A stretch of DNA of 11,697 bases from an uncultured Coriobacteriaceae bacterium (GTDB lineage Bacteria; Actinomycetota; Coriobacteriia; Coriobacteriales; QAMH01). The position numbers and the translations under genes are program-made. Location of the stretch: the NCBI GenBank assembly GCA_900544245.1, contig UQUH01000050.1:1-11697 (forward strand), given 5' to 3'. Of this stretch, positions 1 through 5,878 are shown in pieces. The notes under the pieces are model-generated. The model saw only the letters and a list, made by a program, of their open reading frames with translations, searched no databases and was not told the DNA's origin. Position 1 is the first letter of the stretch. Each line of letters begins with the position of its first letter.

Positions 1-386
1 GTCACCGCCAAGAAGTCGTATGCGGCACCAGCAGCATGGGCCTGCCTGAGCTCGAGCGCGATGTCTCGCTCATATTGCAAGTAACGTTCGTAATGGGGTT
101 GATTGGCATTGAAACAGAAGTAGCAATGCTTGGTGCAGCGCAAGTCCACGAAGAGCGAACCGGTACGCTCGCCCGTGCGACATGCGATGCACGCCGGCGA
201 TATCCAGCCGCACCATATGGAGGAGCCGCCGTTCTCGCATGCGCATCCACATGCGTGCGCCATCATCTGGCGAGCTGAGCGCGGAGAGGACTCGTCTTTC
301 TCGAAGGGCAAGCCGTACCGGGCAGCGGAGCGCCGAAAGTCCTCTTCGGCTCCCTCGATCAGCGCCGTGTACTCCCGCAAGTCCAT
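1..386 (-). CDS. Radical SAM protein, N-terminal 128 residues (runs off left edge)
   Basis: The frame stays open from an ATG at 386 down to base 1, so the gene is partial at its 3' end. The ATG directly follows the TAG of the Cys-rich gene, with a modest GGAG about 8 bases upstream, which suggests coupled translation. The decisive motif is C84-x3-C88-x2-C91 (CTKHCYFC), the [4Fe-4S] and S-adenosylmethionine binding signature of radical SAM enzymes, after a beta-strand-like LFVDLR. A second Cys set precedes it: C46, C48, C50, C59, C66 and C69, which could hold another cluster or zinc. These enzymes cleave SAM to a 5'-deoxyadenosyl radical in the cytoplasm. The reaction here is unknown. Position after a Mo-enzyme module suggests maturation, cofactor modification or a radical step in the same pathway, but this is inference. 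The family call is solid; the subfamily is not. Confidence 0.82.
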   Translation of the reverse strand, partial: MDLREYTALIEGAEEDFRRSAARYGLPFEKDESSPRSARQMMAHACGCACENGGSSIWCGWISPACIACRTGERTGSLFVDLRCTKHCYFCFNANQPHYERYLQYERDIALELRQAHAAGAAYDFLAV

Positions 387-617
387 CTAAGCCGCTCCGG
401 TCTGCGATGCGTCGGAATGCGACAGGTACGTGGCACGCAACTGCGCTGCGCGCTCGGCACTCGCGAGCGGCGCTCCGCACATGCCACATACCTGCGCCGT
501 CGGCCCGTTGATAGCCTCGCAGCGCTCGCAGTATCCGGGCACACGCTCTATATCCATGGCAAATGCCGGGGCCTCTCCCCTGCATCTTCCGCAGTTGACG
601 CATGCATATCCGCACAT
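387..617 (-). CDS. Small Cys-rich (zinc-ribbon or Fe-S) protein, 76 aa
   Basis: The ATG at 617 is chosen over in-frame codons further upstream because GAGGAG lies 6 bases before it. The protein has eight Cys: C2-x3-C6-x2-C9-x2-C12 at the extreme N terminus, then C30-x2-C33 and C44-x2-C47, the latter two knuckles resembling a rubredoxin/zinc-ribbon pair (YCERC and VCGMCG). The tail after residue 50 is Ala/Gln/Ser-rich with no Cys. There is no signal peptide or membrane segment, so it is probably cytoplasmic. It abuts the radical SAM gene with no spacing (TAG then ATG), so the two products likely act together, for example as electron donor or metal-binding partner. I do not recognise a named family, and whether it binds Zn or Fe-S cannot be decided from sequence. 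Confidence 0.75.
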   Translation of the reverse strand: MCGYACVNCGRCRGEAPAFAMDIERVPGYCERCEAINGPTAQVCGMCGAPLASAERAAQLRATYLSHSDASQTGAA

Positions 618-647
618 GGATGACTCCTCGAAAATCATGGACCATGC

Positions 648-710
648 CCCTCGTAGCCAGCATGGCAGCGAGGGAAGCGGCGGAAGGCACCGCGTAGGCA
701 CCTCCCGCCG
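648..710 (-). other. Two tandem RNA hairpins between Fe-S gene and Cys-rich gene
   Basis: The 151-base gap 618-768 contains two adjacent inverted repeats. Hairpin 1 (648-674) has arms CCCTCGT/GCGAGGG (final T-G wobble), an A-A mismatch, then GCC/GGC around a 5-base loop. Hairpin 2 (678-710) has CGGCGG/CCGCCG continuing after one mismatch into AGG/CCT. On the minus strand neither is followed by a clear T run, so they do not look like classical intrinsic terminators. They could be mRNA-stabilising or processing structures, or a partial attenuator, that lowers expression of the Cys-rich and radical SAM genes relative to module B. The structures are seen; the role is inferred. Confidence 0.5.
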
Positions 711-768
711 TCGCATGGCCAGAATACAGCAAGCTTTCGCACGTCGTGAGAAGCGATGTCGCGAGGCA

Positions 769-1098
769 CTAGATGACGCAGAGTACCTTCTTGCTTCCGG
801 CGCCCATCTGGCCGGCGAGATCCTCGACGTCTCCGTACACCAGACACTGCGCCTGACAATGCTGCACGCAGGTCGGGAACTTTCCCTCGCTCACGCGCGT
901 CGCGCACCCATCGCACTGCTTCGTGAACGCAGGCAGGTAGGAGAGCTGCCAGTTGTTCTCGTCAATCTGCCACGGGCCAATCTCCTGCACGATGACTCCC
1001 GTCTGGCCGACGGGGAGATGGTTGTGCATTTGGCATGCCATCTCGCAGGTGTGACAACCGGAGCACCATTCGGTGTCAATGAGAATGCCTTTCGCCAT
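769..1098 (-). CDS. Two-cluster 4Fe-4S ferredoxin-type subunit, 109 aa
   Basis: Predicted electron-transfer partner of the preceding Mo/W enzyme. Motif I is C12-x2-C15-x2-C18-x3-C22; motif II is C62-x2-C65-x11-C77-x3-C81, with an extra C85 where this family usually has a small residue. By the ferredoxin-fold rule, three Cys of one motif plus the last of the other bind each cluster, giving two [4Fe-4S]. DmsB/NrfC-type subunits usually have four clusters and about 190-210 residues; this one keeps only the equivalents of clusters I and IV and is about half length. The ATG at 1098 lies 3 bases past the Mo/W gene stop, and its AGGAAGGGG ribosome site sits inside the end of that gene, so translation is coupled. 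There is no signal peptide or membrane anchor, so it is probably cytoplasmic. Confidence 0.85.
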   Translation of the reverse strand: MAKGILIDTEWCSGCHTCEMACQMHNHLPVGQTGVIVQEIGPWQIDENNWQLSYLPAFTKQCDGCATRVSEGKFPTCVQHCQAQCLVYGDVEDLAGQMGAGSKKVLCVI

Positions 1099-1101
1099 GG
1101 C

Positions 1102-3342
1102 CTATTCCCCTTCCTCGATTTTGTAAATCTTGCAGATGCTCGTCTTGTAGTTGGCGCCGAAGCCTGACTTTCCGCACGACATGGGGATGAGCTGGTTGAT
1201 GTTCACGTCGAAGACGTCGTAGAGCTCCTCCGGTTCTGCCTCGGGCAGCCACCAGCCGTGATCGCACGAAACGACACGCGGATCGACGATCGGGGTGATC
1301 TTGACGGTGCGCTTGGCGCGGCCGAGCATGTTCTCGACCCAGACCCACTCGCCTTCGGTGACACCGAGCTTCTCGGCGGTCTCGGGATGGATCTCGATAT
1401 AGGGCCACGGATCCATGCGACGCAGGCGATCGACCTGACGATGCTCGCTGTGGAACGAGGACCAACGGCGTGCACCGGTCGTGAGCACGAAGGGATACTC
1501 CTCCATGAGCTCGGGCGTCGCACCTGGACCGGGGTTGGGCTCGTCGAAATACGGCATGGGGTCCAAACCGCAGGTCTCGTAGAACAGTGACCACAGCTCG
1601 ATGAGACCCGTCGTCGTGTTGAAGCCGGGCTTGCCATCGGCGCGCAGCAGTCCCTTCTCGTAGCGCTTGTACTCGAAGGGCAAATACAGCGGCGCCTGCT
1701 CGCGCAGCTCGGAGAACGAGAGGCCCGTCGAGGAGATCATGTACGACAGCATCTCGTCGATGGTCTCCCACGGCCATGCATCCGGGTTGAGACGTTTGCC
1801 GATGAGCAGGTTGATCTCGGCGTCGGACTTGGCCTCGCCAATCTGCGTGACCTTGTTGATGACCTCACCACGCTGTAGACCGTCGCCCAGACGCAGGCCG
1901 TCCTTCTCGGGATATGTGCACGCGGGCAGTACCACGTCGGCAGCCGCCATGGCGGTCGGCGTCATGAACAGATCGACGACGACGTTGAAGTCCATCTTCA
2001 GCAGTGCCTTGAGAACGCGCCTGGGGTCAGCACCCATGCAGGCGATTGCATTGTTCGTCTGCAGCCAGACGCCGTGAATCTCGTAGGGGCTACCCGTCTC
2101 CATCGTCTTGAGCACTTCGTCTGCCTGGGCTGCCTGGAAGCCGAGGTTCAAGAGCGGATACTCGGCAAGGCCGATGCGCTTTGCTTTCTGCTCGGGGCTG
2201 ATGAGCTCGGAGCCCCAACCGCCAGAGTACGCAATCATCTCGACCGGGAAGATGTTGCTGCCGGGGATGTCGACGTTGCCGGTGATCTGGAACAGGCCGA
2301 CGATGGCCTGACCGGCCGGGAGGGCCTCCTTGACCATGTCGACGGCAAGACCCCACTGCATGGCGGCAGGCTTCGACTTCGCGAGCAGGCGTGCCGCGCG
2401 GACGATCTGCTCCTCGGGAACCCAGGTGACCTCAGCCATCTTCGACGGCGGGTAATCCTGCACGCGTTCGCGCAGCTCGTCAAAGCCGTAGGTCCACTTC
2501 TCGACGAACTCCTTGTCGTAGAGCTCCTCGTTGATGATGACGTTCATCATCGCGAGCGCCAGGGCAGCATCGGTACCGGGACGCAGGCGCAGGTGCTCCT
2601 CGGCCTTGAGCGAAAGCCAGGTGACGCGTGGATCGATCATCATGATCTTCATGCCCCGCTTCATGAGATCGATCATCCAGTGACCGTAGAAACCGTCGGA
2701 GTTCGCCTTGAGCGGATAGTTGCCCCAAATGACCATGAGCTCGGGATGACGCCAGTTGGGGTTATCGTAGCGATCGGTGAACTGCTGCGAGCAGTCAGCG
2801 ACCGTGTACCCGCCGCAAGTGGCGGCCATGCCGGCGATGCGGGGCAGGTAGCAGGCAAGTCCGGACAGCGCGAAGCAGGTGTAGTTGGGCGAGCCATACG
2901 ACCAGGCAAGGCGCGTGATCCACGAGGCGATATCGCGACCGGTGCCCTGGCCGAACACGACGCTTTCCGCACCGTACTTCTCGCGAATCTCGATGAGCTT
3001 GTCCGAAACCAGGTCGATGGCCTCGTCCCAGCCGATGCGCTCCCACTTGTCCTTGCCGCGGTCCTTCGGGTCGCGTTTCATCGGATACAAGAGCCTGTCC
3101 TTGTGGTTCGTCACATCAGGCAGGGCAAGACAACGCACGCAAAGCCGTCCGTTGTTGAAGGGATTCTCGGAATCGCCCTCTACCTTGACAAGCTTGCCAT
3201 CTTCATCGGTATAGAGCAGCACGCCGCAACCCAGATGACACCCGGGCCCGGTCCATGCGCTTCCGCGTGTGACCGTGAGATCGCCCTCTTTGTAGGTATA
3301 GGGCTTCTCGTGCGGCACGCGAACGTATTCATTTTCTGCCAT
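1102..3342 (-). CDS. Mo/W-bis-pterin oxidoreductase, acetylene-hydratase-like branch, 746 aa
   Basis: Catalytic subunit of the DMSO reductase superfamily. The start is ATG 3342 because AGGAG lies 5 bases upstream; the frame is open to an ATG at 3411, but that stretch lacks a ribosome site. The N-terminal Fe-S region carries C35, C39, C68 and C71. The pterin-binding domains follow (SPNYT at 151-155, WGNYPL at 206-211, IDPR at 236-239), with the dinucleotide-binding domain from about 620 to the end. Residues 257-306 (TDAALALAMMNVIINEELYD onward) and FMTPTA (459-464) strongly recall acetylene hydratase of Pelobacter from memory. Cys164 in ACYLPR is the best candidate metal ligand. The Asp next to the cluster that is essential in acetylene hydratase appears to be His36 here, so that activity is not predicted. 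There is no Tat signal, so it is cytoplasmic. Substrate unknown. Confidence 0.88.
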   Translation of the reverse strand: MAENEYVRVPHEKPYTYKEGDLTVTRGSAWTGPGCHLGCGVLLYTDEDGKLVKVEGDSENPFNNGRLCVRCLALPDVTNHKDRLLYPMKRDPKDRGKDKWERIGWDEAIDLVSDKLIEIREKYGAESVVFGQGTGRDIASWITRLAWSYGSPNYTCFALSGLACYLPRIAGMAATCGGYTVADCSQQFTDRYDNPNWRHPELMVIWGNYPLKANSDGFYGHWMIDLMKRGMKIMMIDPRVTWLSLKAEEHLRLRPGTDAALALAMMNVIINEELYDKEFVEKWTYGFDELRERVQDYPPSKMAEVTWVPEEQIVRAARLLAKSKPAAMQWGLAVDMVKEALPAGQAIVGLFQITGNVDIPGSNIFPVEMIAYSGGWGSELISPEQKAKRIGLAEYPLLNLGFQAAQADEVLKTMETGSPYEIHGVWLQTNNAIACMGADPRRVLKALLKMDFNVVVDLFMTPTAMAAADVVLPACTYPEKDGLRLGDGLQRGEVINKVTQIGEAKSDAEINLLIGKRLNPDAWPWETIDEMLSYMISSTGLSFSELREQAPLYLPFEYKRYEKGLLRADGKPGFNTTTGLIELWSLFYETCGLDPMPYFDEPNPGPGATPELMEEYPFVLTTGARRWSSFHSEHRQVDRLRRMDPWPYIEIHPETAEKLGVTEGEWVWVENMLGRAKRTVKITPIVDPRVVSCDHGWWLPEAEPEELYDVFDVNINQLIPMSCGKSGFGANYKTSICKIYKIEEGE

Positions 3343-3347
3343 GTGCT

Positions 3348-3352
3348 CTCCT
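3348..3352 (-). promoter_or_regulatory. Ribosome binding site deciding the Mo/W oxidoreductase start
   Basis: AGGAG on the minus strand, 5 bases before ATG 3342. No comparable site precedes the upstream in-frame ATG at 3411, and the first 23 residues from that ATG are not family-like. Confidence 0.7.
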
Positions 3353-3426
3353 ATCTCTCTTTCCCATTCTTGTGACAGGGATCTCCTTGGTGAAAACGCC
3401 CTCTCCGACACAAGCGAACAGATAAT

Positions 3427-3449
3427 TCAGGCAATAACGAAACGCCTGA
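3427..3449 (-). other. Weak hairpin in the spacer between amidase B and the Mo/W enzyme
   Basis: The spacer 3343-3487 (145 bases) contains TCAGGC (3427-3432) facing GCCTGA (3444-3449) around an 11-base AT-rich loop. On the minus strand it is followed by ATTATC, not a real T run. It may be a weak terminator or mRNA element, or chance. I see nothing else in this spacer except the ribosome site. Confidence 0.25.
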
Positions 3450-3487
3450 CTTGATTGCGGGAGCAAGCGCAGCACAACATGAATCTC

Positions 3488-4987
3488 TCAAGCAGCATGC
3501 GAATTCGACAAGCTCCTCTTGGCCGTGACCTCGTATATGCTCCTCCACGGGCTTATGCGCTCATAGGCTGCGCTTGCCGCAAGCAAATCGATTTCGCCGT
3601 AGCGATTGCCTATGAGCTGCAGGCCAACCGGAAAGCCCTCCCTCGAGAGGCCGGCCGGGATGGATGCCGCAGGATTACCCGTGAAGTTGCAGAAGAACGT
3701 GAGTCCAAATCCACAAAGCGGATCACTTTTCACACCGCAAATCTTTGCAGGTCCCAGGGTATTGCGATTAACATCGTTCTTAACCGGATGACACGCAGTC
3801 GTCGGCGAGACGATGAGGTCATAATCCTGGAACGCTCCCTGAATCTGGTCGAAGACCTCCGTGCGGATCACCTCGTCGTCGTGGAAATCGACATACCCAC
3901 GCTTATACGAGTCTTCGACCCACCAGATGAACTCGTCAGGCAGGTCGTCTGCATGATCACGCAAAAGATCTATGCCCATCGCCTTGATCTCCTCGACGGA
4001 ACCAAGGCCACCCGAAATGGTGATCATGCGACACCACGACTCGGCAAGCTCGAAGGCGGAGCGCTTAAAGTCGAAGCTCACGGGCTCGACGATGGCGCCG
4101 GCATCCTCGAACTTCGCCGCGGCATCCTCGCACATGGCGGCGATCTCCGGTTCGACCGGGAATATGCCGAAGTCTGGCGTGAAGCCGACGCGCATGCCCT
4201 TGATCGGCTTGTCGAGGGCAGCAACATAATCGCGATCGCCGAAGTCGATGCTGTTGGGGTCGAAGGGGTCGTAACCCGCCATCGCCTGCAGGGCATACGC
4301 GGCATCCTTTACGCCACGCGATATGCTGCCCGGAAAACAGTACGGATGGCAGGTGCCATAGGCGTTCGGCCTCGGTGCTCCGCCCACCGTACCATTTCCA
4401 GGTTTGAAACCATAGCATCCGCACCAGGCAGATGGGATACGTATGGATCCGCCTCCGTCAGACCCTTCGGCGATGAGCAGGATGCCGTCGCCGACCGCGG
4501 CCGCCGATCCGCCGGAGGAGCCACCCGAGTTGTATCCGGGCTTGAACGGGGTGCTCGTGGGGCCGAACATCTTGTTGTCGGTTGTTCCGCGAAACGCGAA
4601 TGACGGAGCATTGGTCTTGCCGATCATGATGGCGCCCTCGTCGTTCATCGCGCCCGTATAGCTACCCCAATGGTCGTCAATCATATGAGAGAGGGCCTTG
4701 ACGCCGCCGGTCGTTCCCGGCCATCCCGGTATACCGGGAATAAAGTCCTTCGCGGCGGTCGGTATACCAAAGAAAGCGCCATGAGCCTCGCCTCGAGTCA
4801 GCTTATCGTCTTCCTCCCGCGCCTTGGCACGCGCTTCATCGTAATTGGTGTATACGAAGGCATTGATAGATGGATTGCGCTCGTCAATCGCCTTGATGGT
4901 TTCCTCTATTACTTCCGAGGGAGACACTTTCATGTCCTTGATATCGGCGGCCAGATCGACCGCGCTTACGTACTCGTCGCTAATCAT
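3488..4987 (-). CDS. Amidase-signature family hydrolase (amidase B), 499 aa
   Basis: Hydrolyses an amide bond, probably in the cytoplasm, using the Ser-cisSer-Lys triad. Visible residues are Lys80 (PTAAKDF), cis-Ser157 in the GGSSGGSAAA signature, and nucleophile Ser181 in GSDGGGSIRIP; the spacing of 24 between the serines fits GatA and relatives. Length is normal for the family. ATG 4987 has a strong AAGGAG 6 bases upstream. The gene opens module B, ahead of the Mo/W oxidoreductase. It is collinear with amidase A (about 86% identical over residues 1-190 by eye, 27 differences) but ends in a slightly longer tail. It is not a likely GatA: no gatB or gatC neighbours. Substrate unknown; the family covers aryl-acylamides, malonamide, cyclic amides and fatty amides. 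An aromatic or acyl-amide linked to the neighbouring redox step is a reasonable inference. Confidence 0.9.
   Translation of the reverse strand: MISDEYVSAVDLAADIKDMKVSPSEVIEETIKAIDERNPSINAFVYTNYDEARAKAREEDDKLTRGEAHGAFFGIPTAAKDFIPGIPGWPGTTGGVKALSHMIDDHWGSYTGAMNDEGAIMIGKTNAPSFAFRGTTDNKMFGPTSTPFKPGYNSGGSSGGSAAAVGDGILLIAEGSDGGGSIRIPSAWCGCYGFKPGNGTVGGAPRPNAYGTCHPYCFPGSISRGVKDAAYALQAMAGYDPFDPNSIDFGDRDYVAALDKPIKGMRVGFTPDFGIFPVEPEIAAMCEDAAAKFEDAGAIVEPVSFDFKRSAFELAESWCRMITISGGLGSVEEIKAMGIDLLRDHADDLPDEFIWWVEDSYKRGYVDFHDDEVIRTEVFDQIQGAFQDYDLIVSPTTACHPVKNDVNRNTLGPAKICGVKSDPLCGFGLTFFCNFTGNPAASIPAGLSREGFPVGLQLIGNRYGEIDLLAASAAYERISPWRSIYEVTAKRSLSNSHAA
3506..4987. repeat. Diverged 1.5-kb direct duplication, copy 1 (amidase B)
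   Basis: Matches 8555-10036 at a fixed offset of 5049 bases. Stretches of complete identity include 74 bases (3597-3670 against 8646-8719) and 56 bases (4524-4579 against 9573-9628), amid regions with many third-position changes. The duplication covers only the amidase gene; flanking genes are not alike. Confidence 0.85.
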
Positions 4988-5047
4988 AGAAATCTCCTTC
5001 GCTCCTCAAAACCGAGTAAGCAGTCCGCGTATTTGCCTGGTTACGAC

Positions 5048-5080
5048 AGGGGGCACGAAGCGTTGCGCCCCGTGCCCCCT
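5048..5080 (-). other. Strong hairpin upstream of amidase B
   Basis: Perfect 10-bp inverted repeat AGGGGGCACG (5048-5057) / CGTGCCCCCT (5071-5080), with a possible inner GCG/CGC extension. It sits in the 115-base gap between the AthS-like gene and amidase B. No T run follows on the minus strand, so it is not a classical terminator. It may block 3' exonucleases to separate expression of the two modules, or act as an attenuator. The stem is certain; the role is inferred. Confidence 0.5.
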
Positions 5081-5102
5081 CCGTGGAACATGACAGCGGA
5101 AC

Positions 5103-5876
5103 TTACGCTACGGGCACGTCGCCAATGTTCACGTCGAGCTCGGTCGCATCAGCGTCATAGGTCTTGGCCGTCTTGCCGGGAACCTGATAGACGACCTGAT
5201 AAGCGGCGGGCTCGACCTGGTCGAACATGAAATCGCCAAACTCGTCGGTCTTCTGCTCGGCAACCGTATTACCGCTCGCACTCACGAGCTTCACGTCGGC
5301 ACCGATGGCAACCTCACGAGCGTCAAAGTCGACGACGCAACCGGTCACGAAGCGCTTGGGTAAATTGCGGTACCAGATGCGCGAGCCTTCGACGAGCTGC
5401 TCAGCACCATCGAGATCGAGATCCGCGACATCGCCAAAGCGCAATGCCTTGGTGGGGCAGGAGTCCACGCAACGCGGAACCTCCCAGCCATCATCAAGCA
5501 GATGCGCGCAGCCCGTGCAGGTCTGCGGAATCTGGAGCGCCTCGTTCCAGTACACGCCTTCGAACTCGCAAAGGTCCTTGCGTCCCTTGGCCTTCTCGGG
5601 ATCGAGGTACATGAGCCCGTCGGGGCGCTCCACGATGGCGTCGCCCGCCGCCGCGGCAAGCGCGTCGCTCTGACCGCCGATGTGCGGAACGTAGGTGATG
5701 CGCGTCTTGGGAACGCTGCCACGCACCTTCTCCTCGACCTTGCACCAGAACTGTCCGGTCAGGGGCTGTTCGGCGGCATAGGGCAGCCAATCGGTACCGC
5801 AATGCTCGTCCTTGCAGGCAATCTGGCAATTCATGCAGCCGTTGCACCTGGCAACGTCAATAACAAATGCTTTCAT
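5103..5876 (-). CDS. AthS-like Fe-S subunit of a pyrogallol transhydroxylase-type enzyme, 257 aa
   Basis: Small subunit paired with the AthL-like protein. The N-terminal ferredoxin domain has C11-x2-C14-x2-C17-x3-C21 and C120-x2-C123-x12-C136-x3-C140, enough for two [4Fe-4S] clusters. LDPEKAKGRK (91-100) and WNEA (110-113) match transhydroxylase beta subunits as I remember them. From about residue 175 a beta-rich tail (DVKLVSASG, TDEFGDFMF, YQVVYQ) fits the Cna-B/transthyretin-like barrel that ends AthS. Pelobacter AthS is about 274 residues with three clusters; here the Cys of its middle motif (around 62-82) are absent. The gene starts 2 bases after the AthL-like stop, and its GGAGGG ribosome site overlaps that gene's end, so production is coupled one-to-one. 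No signal peptide. Family confident, exact reaction not. Confidence 0.87.
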   Translation of the reverse strand: MKAFVIDVARCNGCMNCQIACKDEHCGTDWLPYAAEQPLTGQFWCKVEEKVRGSVPKTRITYVPHIGGQSDALAAAAGDAIVERPDGLMYLDPEKAKGRKDLCEFEGVYWNEALQIPQTCTGCAHLLDDGWEVPRCVDSCPTKALRFGDVADLDLDGAEQLVEGSRIWYRNLPKRFVTGCVVDFDAREVAIGADVKLVSASGNTVAEQKTDEFGDFMFDQVEPAAYQVVYQVPGKTAKTYDADATELDVNIGDVPVA

Positions 5877-5878
5877 TC

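Noticed and set aside
70..732. Minus-strand open frame of 220 codons at the left end
   Set aside because: It is in a different frame from the Cys-rich and radical SAM genes, which have motifs, ribosome sites and a TAG-ATG junction.
1102..3342. Naming the Mo/W enzyme acetylene hydratase
   Set aside because: Fold similarity is strong, but the catalytic Asp position is His36 and the Cys pattern differs.
2074..3375. Long plus-strand open frame (433 codons) opposite the Mo/W oxidoreductase
   Set aside because: Antisense shadow of a clear family gene; Leu/Val/Asp/His-rich translation with no domain motif and no ribosome site seen.
3343..3411. Longer N terminus for the Mo/W oxidoreductase starting at 3411
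   Set aside because: No ribosome site; the added residues are Arg/Ser/Glu-rich and not family-like. It contains RR but is not followed by a hydrophobic stretch, so it is not a Tat signal.
3455..4603. Plus-strand open frame opposite amidase B, with similar frames opposite amidase A and the AthL-like gene
   Set aside because: Antisense shadows. Similarity between those opposite the two amidases follows from the duplication, not from coding.
3488..4987. Calling the amidases GatA (aspartyl/glutamyl-tRNA amidotransferase)
   Set aside because: Shared signature only; no gatB or gatC, two copies, and placement beside Mo enzymes.
5048..5080. Classical rho-independent terminator after the AthS-like gene
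   Set aside because: Strong stem but no T run on the minus strand, so listed only as a hairpin.
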